Notes: generated from the letters alone by a model not told the origin. A DNA stretch of 64,000 nt from Salvator merianae (GCA_003586115.2 QVOM02000042.1:73729673-73793672), one strand, 5' to 3'; positions 1 to 10,652 are shown, counted from the stretch's first letter. Made by a program: numbers and translations.

Positions 1-137
1 GCACCGACGCGGCAGCTGGCTAGCTTCAGGTACGTTTTAACGCAAATGAGTGCGAATGTGAGGAACCTCTCCTCATCTGCACCGGCCTGAAGCATGCTAA
101 TTAGAATGTTCTGCTTGCCTCAGTGTGAACAGGCCCA
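1..137. mobile_element. Group A non-autonomous DNA transposon, right end only (cut by window start)
   Basis: The block ends in GTGTGAACAGGCCCA followed by TA. This is the same terminus as the group A copies at 5045, 6974 and 8106. The interior is CpG-richer than the AT-rich flank that follows. The left end lies outside the window. It has no coding capacity. Assignment rests on the terminus and base composition. Confidence 0.6.
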
Positions 138-218
138 TAGAGTCAGATGTATGTTTTAAATATAGAATAATAAACACATGTGAAAAGCTACAAAGGAAAA
201 GTAATATAGATTAGAAAC

Positions 219-411
219 CAGGGACAGCCCATCACTTTAAGCGTGGGTGTTCGCATGGCATTGGAAGGGGCAATCACTGGCAGCAAAAACACGCCCCTTC
301 CTGGGTGTGTCTTGCAGCAGCCTGCCACATCACTACAGAGGCCCTGCAGCCAGTGATTGCCCTTTCCAATGCCATGCGAACACTCATGCTTAAAGCGATG
401 GGCTGTCTCTG
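219..411. mobile_element. hAT-like palindromic MITE (193 bp) with perfect 8-bp target duplication
   Basis: The element begins CAGGGACAGCCCATCACTTT and ends with the near-complement, finishing GGGCTGTCTCTG. The inverted arms are about 60 bp and near-perfect (for example GTGTTCGCATGGCATTGGAA against its complement near 361-385). It is flanked on both sides by TTAGAAAC (211-218 and 412-419), an exact 8-bp duplication as expected for hAT insertion. The ends resemble those at 44203 and 49706 (CAG..GC.GCCC...CTTTAAG..GGGTGTTC), so I place them in one group. No transposase is encoded. An open frame on the minus strand across this block is a by-product. Confidence 0.9.
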
Positions 412-419
412 TTAGAAAC

Positions 420-1551
420 ACTAAATATTTAAGACAGTAAATAATATAATTGGAGGTGAATATAGCTTGAGGGAAGGAAATAGATATGCACATTCTCAAA
501 AGCGAGACTTAAGATCATATGGACTATTTGGAATCCATGCTGTCTTTTTTTGGAAGACAACATAGTTCTGTCTTATACTAGAGGTTGGGTGCCGTAGCAG
601 GTAATTCTATTTGAAAAATGTTGATGTTTGGGAAGCAATAGAAAGAACAAAGCAAGAGGCAAAACATACAAGTAAGAAGGGAAATAAATATACAATCACT
701 CAATATTAAAGGTCTGAATAGTCCATAAAGAATTGTAGATTCTTTAAATTCTTAAAAGAAAATAAAATTAACATAGCCATGTTTCAGGAAATTCATAAGA
801 AAAATAGAATAAATTATTAACATTTGGTAATTGGGACAGCCAATATGAATCTCATGGTGCTAGCAATGCCAGAGGGGTAGCCATACTAGTTAATAATAAT
901 ATAAACTTTGATTTCTTAAAAGAGAGAAAAAATAAAGATAGAAACTCAGCAATCTTTATTAAAAAAAAAAAAGAAACAAAAAGTGGCAATTTATTCAGTC
1001 ACTGCAATAGCCAGCAATAAGGCAACAGGCCGTGGATGCATTATTCTTTCAAGATGGTTTTTTTGAATGCTTTCCAGTGTGTTTCATACAAGCTATGTTT
1101 AGGACACCCATATAGCATCAAAGACACATGTTCTTGTGCATTGTGTGTATGCAAGCGTACTATACATATGTCCAGAGTAATGTCGAGAACAATGGCACTT
1201 TCATTGAGGGCTGCAAAACTGAGCCTTCTGAAGTGTTTGAACTCAGTTAGCAGTAGCTCTGGGTAATGGAGAAAGTGTGTTCACTGCAAGGCACTTTCTG
1301 TTATCAGAAGTGGAAAGCCGGCAGGAGAGGGTATGTTACTGGGCACCTTCAATGCTAAGCGGGGAAGTGGCCAAAATCACACATGGTTCTTTTTCTCATA
1401 TATTGTATTTTTATACATAATGATTTCTTTCTTATTGGTTGCCTTCAAAGTATCACAAATGTACACCAAGGTTATAAGTAGGATAAGGAGTTATTTAGCA
1501 GGAGAAAAAAGTATATGCACAAGTAAATTATCTAGGTTTGTCTTGGTGAGA

Positions 1552-1554
<3 letters not shown>
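420..1554. other. AT-rich stretch with no recognised gene
   Basis: Long A/T runs (for example the A run at about 961-972) and many stop codons. I see no LINE, LTR or inverted-repeat signature and no splice-flanked open frame that I recognise. Confidence 0.6.

Positions 1555-1630
<76 letters not shown>
1555..1630. repeat. Compound microsatellite (AT)n then (AG)n
   Basis: About 22 uninterrupted AT units run from 1555 to 1599, followed directly by about 15 AG units to 1630. A forward open frame through it encodes only Tyr-Ile and Arg-Glu runs and is not a gene. Confidence 0.97.
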
Positions 1631-1631
<1 letters not shown>

Positions 1632-1874
1632 CGGAGAGAGATACAGTTTTAGTAGAGTTTAATCCTCAGTATCATGCAGGAACACCTTAAATTTCATCAC
1701 CTATGCATTTATAGCATGTTTAAGAGGTCTGTTCTCCATGCTTTTTGGAAACCCTATATGTGAGGGAAATATTCTTAGTTGACTGGTAAGACTACCTAAT
1801 AGCAACTGAACTTTCTGTAGTTGGTCAAAGCAGAGGTCTGGACACAATGGCATTTAATCTCTAGAGAGGCCAAT
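1631..1874. other. Unassigned intergenic sequence
   Basis: Short AT-rich spacer between the microsatellite and the L2 3' fragment. No feature recognised. Confidence 0.6.
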
Positions 1875-2400
1875 GATTTATTTATTTTATTTATAACATT
1901 TGAATCTTGCCTCTCACCTGGAAATCCCAGGGCAGGTCAAAACATACAATAAAACAAACACTAAAACTTATGTAAAATATAAGCCATCCAACATCCTTCC
2001 CACACTGGCAGGACTACATTTAGAGTAACTAAGAATCAAAAGTCTGGGTGAAGAGGAATGTTTTAACACGGCACCAGAAAGCATTCAAAGTTGGTGGCTG
2101 ACGTACCTCCACTGGAAGGCCATTCCAAAGCCAAGGGGCCACCACAGAGAATGATGTGAGTTCTTTTGGCATTGCATTGGAAGCAACTGGCAGGAAATCA
2201 CCGCCCATGGGGAGGGGAAAAAAAGGACTGGCCGTGACAAACTCCCAGAAGTTCCTTCGCATGGGATGTCAAAAGAGCCCTTGCATGCCTAGTGGGCCAC
2301 GTTTCAGGGAACTGCTGGCATTCTGTGAAGATCCTGCATTTTCCTTCGCCATCTGGCAAGACCTTAAATAAACAAAGGATATCAATTGCATGGAATAGAT
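1875..2400 (-). pseudogene. L2-clade LINE 3' fragment (reverse transcriptase C-terminus and 3' UTR)
   Basis: Read on the minus strand, about 2262-2029 translates to a decayed L2 C-terminal segment containing WNGLPVEVRQPP and KTFLFTQTF, close to the usual L2 ending (LWN.LP...R..P....F...LKT.LF). The fragment ends at 1875-1960 with an A/T-rich tail and the complement of the 'ccctgggatt' motif seen at L2 3' ends elsewhere in this window. It is 5' truncated, with frame breaks upstream of 2262. A dead retrotransposon copy. Confidence 0.75.
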
Positions 2401-4289
2401 TGGAAGTCAAAATGTGATCATGCAACAGTCTTAAGATATCCATTAGAAAATGAAAAAGAGTCATCCCGTGACTTAAAAATGAAAAAGAAGGTAGATGTTG
2501 CTGAATGAGGTTCAAGAATTCCAGTTTAAATTTATCCCTGTTGCAATGTCTCCATCAGCATAGTTTTTTATTTTAAAAAGTGATATTGAGAAAACTTTTC
2601 CAGCCGGGAAGCTTTTAGATTGAGCCGATATAAAACTGCTTTGTGTTCTCTTCAGTTTATTTGGTAGTAGGTAGTTATATAAAGAAAGTGGATTGGATAT
2701 TGGAAATAAAATTTATCTTTCCATTTTGATTGCTTGGGTATGCTATAAGCCGGGTTTTGTCAAAGTTTTTCCTCATTCGTCCATAGCAGCCTTTTTTCCC
2801 ATGTACCCTATTTTACATCATAGAGTTGCTGCTATGTTAATGAAACAACATAGAAATAATACCACGATTAATTTTCACAGGAATAGTAAAAGTTATTCAT
2901 ACACCAATGTCCATGAACTTTTTTTCTGAATGCTCTGGGAACTTCTACTTCATGCTGTTCCTTTTTATTATTACCTCATTAATTACTAATTTTATAGTAA
3001 GTGCACATCATGTTAAATAGTGGCTTGGATTAAAATACTGGACAATTCTGTCTGGAATATATCTTTCCTGCCTTTCAGATCAAGGGCTCTAAGTGTGACT
3101 AGTAGTATTATTTTAAGATTATTGAGAAAGAAGTCTGAAAAACAATATAACAAGCTAAATCAGGAACCTAAGGCTGCAACCACACATCAAGCATCTCTGT
3201 GAGATAATCCACCACTTTCCAAGGGCATTCTCAAAAATCTTGTCCACGGCACAGAAGAAAGAACTGGCACAATAGGTATCTGAGAATGAGTGCATTTCTA
3301 AATTTGAGTTGGTTGACTGAACCACTCTCTCAATCTGTGGCAGAACTCACACAGTTGTAGCTATGGTACTTTCAATGTGCACTGAGGGCATAGATGCCAC
3401 ACTCTTCCCCTGTTATGCTGCTACAAGTGCTGTTATGGCACAATAGCAGCAGAACAGTTTGAAGATCTCAGAGCTACCACTGATGCTCAAGGGGACTTAG
3501 CCAGTCCCCACATTTGGTGTTTGCATTTTTGAAGACAGGGAATGGCCTACATCTTTAAGATTGAAGCCAAGAACTCTGCTTTGAATCTGAGGACATAGGA
3601 AGCCCACCTTCTCCATTTGCCAACCTCCCCCTCCCCCTTGCCTTCAGATTCAAAGTTAGGAACCCAGCTTTGATTCTGAGTGCTGGGGAAGACATCCTTC
3701 CCACCTGTTAAATGGTGGCAAGGTACTCCCAGCCACCATTTGATGGGCTGGCAAAGTTTATCTCCCCTCATGATTGGCTGTAATTTTGAGCCTTTGGTTT
3801 CAGAACACAGCTGATCTTGGTGTAGGAGGGAATAAGCCTCCCTAGGCTGTCAATGTAAACAGGTGAGTATATCCATTCCTGTGCAGGCAGCATGAGTGGA
3901 TTTAGGAGGTGTAATTCCGTCACCTAAAGCAAAAGAGGAAGAGAGCTTTGCTTAAAGTATATTTTCTATTCCTGTACAGATTCCACCTGTGGACTTCCGT
4001 TGGCTCAGTTGACTACACCACTTTCTTAAAACTAGATACTTCCAACCCACCTCTTTTTTCACGCCATTCACCCTGCTTCAGACATGCTTCTTTATCTCTA
4101 AAAAAGGATTGCTTGGCCTCCCACAAGTCCTGCCCCCTGAGCCATACTCTAGTAATGCCACCTCCCTCATTTCCCAAGCTTGAGTTTTCAGCTTTTCTCT
4201 TGATGTTTCTCTGAAAGCAGCTATTCAATACAAACCCTCATTTTATTGAGTTGTTTTTTGAAAACAGATACTCATGTTGGTTATAATAC
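2401..4289. other. Long stretch with no recognised gene; weak inverted repeats near 3579-3745
   Basis: No coding exon recognised. CTTTGAATCTGAGG near 3579 is nearly complemented by CCTTCAGATTCAAAG near 3640, and a second small inverted pair on CCACCATTT lies near 3714-3741. This may be a worn foldback element, but I see no target duplication. The rest is AT-rich unique-looking sequence. Confidence 0.5.
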
Positions 4290-4481
4290 CTGTGGTGGCC
4301 CATGGCTTACCAATCTGTATGGGTGCAAGAACGGGGCAGGGTGGGCAAATGCAGAGACATGTGCTGTTCCTTGATTCACTGATGCAAGAGCCACCCAAGG
4401 GGGTAGTGCATGTTTTTGCAGTCAGCATTTGCCTGGCCTGTCCCTGCGCCCACTTGCCCTTAAAACTTCAACCCACCATTG
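4290..4481. mobile_element. hAT-like element, 192 bp, perfect 8-bp target duplication
   Basis: Begins CTGTGGTGGCCCATGGCTTA and ends CAACCCACCATTG, which are imperfect inverted repeats (C(A/T)(A/G)TGGTGG). TATAATAC occurs on both sides (4282-4289 and 4482-4489), an exact 8-bp duplication. The interior is mildly GC-rich. The termini are more diverged from each other than in the 219-411 copy, so it is probably older. No coding capacity. Confidence 0.8.
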
Positions 4482-5044
4482 TATAATACTTGTGCTCCTG
4501 ATGACTTCCTCTTGTCTCTCTATGATACGCACTTCAGCAAGGCAAGTCTACTATTAGGCAGAGGTATCCAACAGCAGCATATGCCATCTCCTTTATGCTC
4601 AATGCTGTAAGGGAACTCTTGGAGCTCTTTATCCCGCCTTCCCAAAAGGGTACTTTCTCAAATCTCTGGGATCAATATAGGACATGATAGGTGTGAATGG
4701 CTGTGATGGAGACACCCTCTGGTCATCCCTGTAAACCAGGATAAAAAGGCCTGGGCAAATGGAAAAAACAAGTTTTATCTTCAAGCTGCTCCTCGCAATC
4801 AGTGCCAGATACGCTTCCCTTGGGCACCTGGTGTTAGTTCACCATCAACTTCAAAGACTTTAAAGGCTGTGGAATCCAGATAAGAACCTCTGAGAATGGA
4901 CAGGGTGATGTAGACACAACCTACCACAAGTTCATAAGCTTTACTTATGTTGAAATACCCAGTTTCCTCTGCTGCCTAACAACCTGCGCTTCTCCTCCAA
5001 AGGAGAAAAGGAAGCTCATTTCAGGAAAAGGCTGTAATGTACTA
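4482..5044. other. Unassigned sequence between transposons
   Basis: Mixed-composition sequence with no recognised exon, LINE or inverted repeat. Confidence 0.5.
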
Positions 5045-5646
5045 AGGGCCTGTTTGCACTTACAACGGTATAACAGTATAACTAGCACGGTTCGGGCTGG
5101 TAGGGTTCGGATACGGAGAGAGGTCTTCGCACCTGTCAGCACTGGAACACTCCGCAAGCCGACCAGTGCTGGACGCAGTGTGAATGGGAACATACTAGTT
5201 CAGCAGCTGTGTTCAAACTCAGAGGGTCTGTGTTCGAAGCTAGAGGATCTGTGTCTGAACCCAGAGGGTCTGTGTTTGACTCCAGAGGGTCTGTGTTCGA
5301 ACCCAGAGGGTCTGTGTTCGAACCTGTGTCCGAAAATGCCACCAGGGTCCAGACCCCAAGGTCCAAACCGGGGTGCAAACTGGCAGACTGCGCCTCCGCA
5401 GCCCCACCGGCCACACCCCACTGCCATTTTGAACCCGGAAATGGTGCGAACGCACCTTCCCTGATCCTCATCTGATCGTGCAGGTCGGGTTGGAGACTAC
5501 AAATTAGTTGACCATAGCTGGTTGGATTCAGGTAAGCATCAGGTGGGCTTTGGTAGATTTTGGGTCAGCTGGGGCTGTTCGCAAGTGCGGATCCTACGTT
5601 CTAGCATGCGTCCTGAAACATACCACGCTAAGTGCGAACAGGCCCT
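5045..5646. mobile_element. Group A non-autonomous DNA transposon, ~602 bp
   Basis: The termini are AGGGCCTGTTTGCACTTA and the complementary TAAGTGCGAACAGGCCCT. TA precedes the left end (5043-5044); the right side reads TG, one substitution from TA. The interior is CpG-rich (CGAACC, CCGGAA, GGTTCGG) and holds a 21-bp tandem array at 5208-5330. Several overlapping open frames on both strands are produced by that array and match no known transposase. The ends match the copies at 6974 and 8106. Confidence 0.8.
5208..5330. repeat. 21-bp minisatellite, about 5.8 units
   Basis: The unit is close to TGTGTTCGAACCCAGAGGGTC, repeated head to tail with a few substitutions per unit, inside the group A transposon. 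Because 21 is divisible by three, both strands stay open and give seven-residue repeat peptides. That periodicity is not evidence of a protein. Confidence 0.92.
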
Positions 5647-6663
5647 TGTGGCCAGTGGCTCCCTTTGGAGGCAACCTTTCGCGTTAGCACTTGCTACGGA
5701 ATTACCGTTTCAGATAGTAGTTCCTAAAAACGATGTCTTTTCAATTTCCTTTGCTGCTTGGTATTTATCCTTGATTTGATTTGTTAAATTTATATCCTTC
5801 GTTGGCAGTTAATCCTTCCCTGTGCACAATCCCTGCCCAGGACTCCCCCAGGGTGTCTGTTATTTTCCTATTTTTTCCCCCAGTTTTCCTTTTGCCTTTA
5901 TACAATGAATTTAATTTCTTCTTTTTAGCTGCAAACTACTAGATTTCCATAAAGTTCATCTCCCAGAAAATCCCCAACAGAAGAGGGACTGATAATTTCT
6001 CTATATTGTTTTTGTCTGCAGTATGTACTTCTTATCCCCAAACCTGCTATAGTTGTTTTCCAAAAGGACTACTAATTTGTTTGTGTTTCACACGGGAATT
6101 TCCAGCTGTAGTGAAGGGATGAAAATAATCCAAATAACAGCCTTTATTTCCTCTGAGCAGAAGGAGGGGAGCTTCAATCTCCTGGACTGCAATACAATTG
6201 CAAAATTTCAGGGTTTTTCCTCCCTGCTGTTCTCTCTTTGAACTTTTCACTAAATTACTATTTTCAGATCTCTAGAGAAAAGATCTGGTAAGCTACGATG
6301 ACATCTCTTGGCAAGTGCTGTCTTCAGAAGCATGTACCTGTCAAAATACGTGATGAATTCAAATGGCCTCAATGGAAGGAAATGTCATTCGTTTGTCATC
6401 ATGACAAATTATATCTCTATACATAATGGATAAAATTTTATTCCAAGAATCAAGAAACCTGCTTTAAAGTAAGGTTGGGCTGCCATAGACTCTTATCTTG
6501 GGAGTTGTTCATTTTCTGGGTGCACTGTTTTTGTTTATATTCCATTCATACCTTGGCCAAAGTACTCTATCGCTTTTCTGAGCTAATTCCTTTATTTAGC
6601 AGAATTCAGTACTTTTCTTTCCCTGTGTATTCTGCTTAGTTAAGAGAAAGATATCGTTCAAAC
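5647..6663. other. AT-rich stretch with no recognised gene
   Basis: Pyrimidine-rich sequence with frequent stops. No repeat family or exon recognised. Confidence 0.55.
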
Positions 6664-6800
6664 AGTGGTCTTCACTTATGTCAAAGGTTCTCCCATCATA
6701 TGGAGATCGTTCAGATCTTTCCTGACTGTGCAGGTTCTCTCATCATGTGGAGATCGCTCAAGAGTGATCTTCGCTTAATGTGCAGGTTCTCCTTTCATGC
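6664..6800. repeat. Degenerate ~50-bp tandem repeat, about 2.5 units
   Basis: AGGTTCTCnCATCATnTGGA followed by GATCG occurs at 6684 and 6732, and AGGTTCTCCTTTCATG at 6784. Flanking text such as GT(G)ATCTTC(A/G)CTTA recurs at 6664 and 6765. The units are diverged and of slightly unequal length (48 and 52 bp). Confidence 0.7.
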
Positions 6801-6973
6801 AGAATCTGCATTTGTTTGGTCTGTTATTTCTGTTGCAATTTGTTCTTCCACATTACATATGAATCATACTGAAAAGCTTTCAGCTAGACAAAAAGTTATA
6901 GAGAGTGCATAGGTAATTCTGAAGAGTTTGATTGGTGGTTAAGAACAGTAAAATTTGTTTGGAGGGTAGACAG

Positions 6974-7583
6974 TGGGCCTTTTCACACTGAGCTCGGTAG
7001 ACTGATCCCAGTAGTTGGCTTCGAACCGGAGAGGTTGGGGAATGCTCGGTGCCATTCACACTCTCGGCCAGAGGAACGGACCCAAAGCCGACCAGCAGTG
7101 GGAACGGTATGCATGGCAGCTGCTAGTTCGGTACCCACTTCGCACCCGCTTCGTACCCGCTTCGCACCTTCGCACCTACTTCGTACCCAGAGGGCTGGTT
7201 ACGAAGCCGGCTTCGTAACGGCAGCTCGGTTACCAAGCCGAAAGGGCTATCCCAGGTACGAAGTATCGTACCGGGTTATGAAGCAGCGGAGTGGGGTACG
7301 GAAACTTCGCACCCCGGATGCAAAGCAGCGGAGCGCGCATGCATAGCCGCAACAGCCACGGCCAACGCCGAGGCAAACAGTGTGAAAGCACCGTGCCCGA
7401 TCTTCGCTCCATCGTGCAGGTCGGGATGAAGACATCTTTTTTGTTGTCTAGCCTTATCCAGCTTTGGGTTCAGATCGGGTACGAAGCGGTCGGGATCGGG
7501 TGAGGCGTGCGCCTGCGGCAGTGCGAACACTCCGTTCTAGCAAGCGGACAAGAACGGTCTACCGCTACAGTGCGAAAAGGCCA
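6974..7583. mobile_element. Group A non-autonomous DNA transposon, ~610 bp
   Basis: The left end is GGGCCTTTTCACACTGAGCT with CGGTAGAC just inside. The right end is CGGTCTACCGCTACAGTGCG then AAAAGGCC, its imperfect complement. The right flank begins with TA; the left flank is not a clear TA. The interior is strongly CpG-rich and carries a short array of TTCGCACCC/TTCGTACCC units at 7135-7200. Sequence near 7420-7500 matches the complement of the copy at 8106-8725, so the two lie in opposite orientation. The open frames inside show no transposase motif that I know. Confidence 0.85.
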
Positions 7584-8010
7584 TAGTCTTCTAAGGTTGG
7601 GATTACATCCATAAGAGGTTTGCCAGATTGTAGGGTATTGTTTCCCTTTTGAACTTTGTCTTAAGTATGCTCAATGTTTTTATAGCAGCATTAACACCTT
7701 GTTTTTAAGAGTTCCCTTATTTTTCTCCAGTGAGTAAACAAGCAGTTAATGAACCCATGTAGTTGCTATAATCACTCAACAATCTTGAGCCTGCATTTCC
7801 TTTTAAAGGTAAAATAACCCACCAGGAAGCTGGATAAGAATGTTGAATTGTATTTCATGTTTGCCATGCATTATTCTCTCTCAAACTCCTTCCCATCTGC
7901 AAAACTTTATTTATCTAGAATTCAAAAACCTAGCCATGTTAGTCTGGATCAGTAGAACAAGGAGGTCTAGACCCTTTCTATCTTGGAATCATATGGATTA
8001 TATCTTGGAA
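7584..8010. other. Spacer between two inverted group A elements
   Basis: AT-rich sequence with no recognised gene or repeat. It separates the two inverted CpG-rich elements and ends at a short foldback. Confidence 0.5.
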
Positions 8011-8103
8011 TAGGGATCTGCCATCTGCAAGCTACTATGAACTATGGCAGGCCCCACCTGGGCCTGCACTGGTATGTAGATAGCAGGTCCTTATTCTAAG
8101 ATA
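8011..8103. repeat. Short foldback repeat (first copy of a pair)
   Basis: CTTGGAATAGGGATCTGCCA at the left is nearly complementary to GCAGGTCCTTATTCTAAGAT at the right, around a centre CAGGCCCCACCTGGGCCTG. A related copy lies at 8758-8872. The two bracket the group A element at 8106-8725, which abuts this copy. Confidence 0.65.
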
Positions 8104-8105
8104 TA

Positions 8106-8725
8106 GGGCCTGTTCGCACTGTGCGAGTGGAACGTTCTTGTCCGTTTGCTAGAACGGAGCTTTCGCACTGCCGCGGGCGCGCACCTCACCCGATCCAAAC
8201 CACTTCGTACCCGATTCGAACCTGATGTTGGGTAAGGCAAGACAAGTAAAAGCTTGTCTTCATCCCGACCTGCATGATGGAGCGAAGATTGGGCACGGTG
8301 CCTTCGCACTGTTTGCAACGGCGTCGGGCATGGCTGGCGCGGCTACGCATGCGTGGTCCGAAGTTTTCGCACCTGGGTGTGAAGTTTTCGTACCCCGGTA
8401 CGATGCTCCATACCCGGTGCGAAGCTATGCACCCGGAATAGCCCTTTCGGCATGGCAGCCTACCTGCCATTACGAAGCCGACTTTGTAACAAGCCCTCTG
8501 GATTACGAAGTGGGTACGAAACGGGTACAAAGTGGGTATGAAGTGGGCGCAATGATACGAAGTGCGGTAACGAACTAGCGATGCCATTCGCACTGTTCCC
8601 TCTGCTGGTCGGCTTCGGGTCCATTCTGCTGGCCGGGAGTGTGAAGGGCAGCCAGCGTTCCCCAACCCTCTGGTTCGAAGCCAACTACTGGGAACGGTCT
8701 ACCGAGCTCAGTGCGAAAAGGCCCA
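8106..8725. mobile_element. Group A non-autonomous DNA transposon, ~620 bp, inverted relative to the 6974 copy
   Basis: The left terminus is GGGCCTGTTCGCACTGTGCG with GAACGTTCTTGTCCG inside. The right terminus is GGTCTACCGAGCTCAGTGCG then AAAAGGCCCA. TA dinucleotides adjoin both ends. Reading its complement gives the same order of motifs as 6974-7583, including the AGATCGGGTACGAAG-type block and the CTAGAACGGA subterminal motif. A variable array of TACGAAGTGGG-like 11-bp units lies at 8505-8560. A 159-codon minus-strand frame lies in this DNA, but I see no catalytic signature in it. Confidence 0.87.
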
Positions 8726-8757
8726 TAGTTCAGAAAAAAGCCAAGTGCAGAAAGGGC

Positions 8758-8872
8758 AATCCTGGAATAGGGACCTGCCATCCACATGCTAGCACAGACT
8801 ACAGCATGCCCCAGGCAGGGCACTGCCATAGTCTGCACCAGCCTGTGAATAGCAGGTCCCTGTTCCAGAATA
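8758..8872. repeat. Short foldback repeat (second copy of a pair)
   Basis: CCTGGAATAGGGACCTGCCA is nearly complementary to AGCAGGTCCCTGTTCCAGAA. The core also folds (ATGCCCCAGGCAGGGCACTG). Related to 8011-8103. The sequence AAGTGCAGAAAGGGC at 8742 resembles a group B terminus, so a fragment of that group may adjoin it. Confidence 0.65.
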
Positions 8873-8900
8873 TAAAATGGAATAAGCCATAGTGCATATA

Positions 8901-9088
8901 GACCTCAAGTATCACCTTAGAGACTAACAAACTTGGTAGCATGAGCTTTTGCAAACTAATCCTACTTCATCAGATGCACCTCCATGACTACTACATGCAT
9001 CTGATGAAGTAGGATTAGTCTACCAAAGCTCATGCTGCCAACTTCTTTCTCTCTGTTAGTCTCTAAGGTCCTACTAGAACCCTTTGCT
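8901..9088. mobile_element. Foldback DNA element with ~75-bp arms
   Basis: The left arm (ACCTTAGAGACTAACAAACT, TAGCATGAGCTTTTGCAAAC, TACTTCATCAGATGCA) is nearly complemented by the right arm (TGCATCTGATGAAGTAGGAT, CTCATGCTGCC, GTTAGTCTCTAAGGT). The centre is at about 8990. I recall this 'cttcatcagatgca' hairpin as a widespread reptile repeat. A second, interrupted copy lies at 27075-27480. No coding capacity. Confidence 0.8.
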
Positions 9089-9202
9089 GTACTTATTTTT
9101 CTAGGTCATTTTTAGCTAGTACTTTCATCTGTAAAATGCTTCCTCATGTTTACAGTAAAAAAAAAAGATATGAAATAATATGAAAGGAAGAATGGAAGGG
9201 AA

Positions 9203-9255
9203 GAAGAAGAAGGAAGGAAGGAAGGAAGGAAGGAAGGAAGGAAGGAAGGAAGGAA

Positions 9256-9321
<66 letters not shown>
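9203..9321. repeat. Compound microsatellite (AAGG)n-(AAAG)n
   Basis: About 12 AAGG units (9211-9260) pass into about 15 AAAG units (to 9321). The low-complexity Lys/Glu/Arg and Phe/Leu/Ser frames across it are artefacts. Confidence 0.97.
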
Positions 9322-10652
9322 AATTGTCATGGCAGTCCCATTCTTCCTTTCCTTTAGCACTATGATGGAATGACTACTTACATGCTCATTACGGGAGAGG
9401 CCCGTAGCAGCAAGGTAGATGGAGATGCCCTCTAATATTAAGCTACTTTTCAGGGTTAAAATGTCTTATGTTTTTCTTAAATACAAACTGGAGAATTGCT
9501 TTAAAAAAAACTCTAAGTTAAGAATGTGTATTCTTCTTGTCAGTGTTGGCAAACACTCTGTAACAACGAAAGGTCATGCAGTCAATAACAAAGGTGAATC
9601 CACTTTTGTAGCTTGACTGCAAATGGTAGACAACTTTGCTTTCACAAAAGAAGCCAGAAATGGCCATATTACATCATCCACATATTGCAGTTTGTGTGGC
9701 ATTTGCACAAATTGTGTGGTTTGGTATCCACTAACTGACATTTCCTCCATTTTACCAAATATTCACTTGTTTTAGATGCAGAGCACAAAGCAGAGTGAAG
9801 GTTGAATGGTTCAGGGAATCCTTAGTGTCAGATTTAAAAAACTGTTAAGATAAAGATTAAGGCATACTAAGTCAAACTCAATATCTGATGACTGAACAAA
9901 TAAATTTATGAAATGTTTTTGGCAGTGGTTTGCCATTACTTTCTTTGGGGATATTTTTCAACTTCCCATTCTAGTCTACAGTACCTAATATTCTCAAGCA
10001 ACCTCTCTTCCAAGTGAACAGGCCAATTCTGCTCAATTTCAAAGATCAGCAGGACAGGCAGACTAGATGTTGATGCATAGTATTAAAATTATGGGGGCAT
10101 CATATGGGGGTATATGGAGCTGCTGAGAGTGGGAGCCATCTCAGGCACCACCCAGCTGCCTTGGAAGGCCATTTAAACAGCTGCTGCCTTGGTCAGCTTG
10201 GTAAGTCCTGGCATCTATGCATTACCACTAGTTTTTTGCCTCCACACCAGCCTGCTGTGACATCCAAGTACAGGAAGTCCTCCTAAATTTGGCTTGAGAG
10301 AATAAACAGGCTCTGTGAGCTAAATCAAGGGGGACAGGACACTGTAAAGCATTCTTCCTCATTGTGCCTTGTTCCCTGCCTCAGGGTGATAGCAGGGGCT
10401 TGGTTCTAGATGGGGAGATGTTTGATGCATCTACCCACCCAGATGCAGCTGCCCCACTTTGCTGTGTAGGCATGGCTTAACTTTACTTAAAGAAAAGCTT
10501 TTATAGATATTACACTAATGAGCTTTGCTAGTACCAGAAACTTGATTTTTATGTCAGGGCTTTTGTGCACTTATCTTTCACAGATTGGACCAAGTAGACC
10601 AGACCACACTGGGACAGTGTGGTCTTGGACTGGCACAAGGCCATCCACATTA
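9322..10652. other. Stretch with no recognised gene
   Basis: AT-rich to about 10080, then more balanced. I found no exon or convincing repeat. Confidence 0.5.

Noticed and set aside
5208..5330. CRISPR-like regular array
   Set aside because: Units are directly contiguous without unique spacers, in a eukaryotic transposon. It is a minisatellite.
8186..8665. 159-codon minus-strand open frame as a possible transposase
   Set aside because: It lies wholly inside a ~620-bp group A element, is rich in residues dictated by the GTACGAAG array, and shows no catalytic or DNA-binding motif.
9112..9365. Open frames encoding Phe/Leu/Ser and Lys/Glu/Arg repeats
   Set aside because: Translation of an (AAGG)n-(AAAG)n microsatellite.
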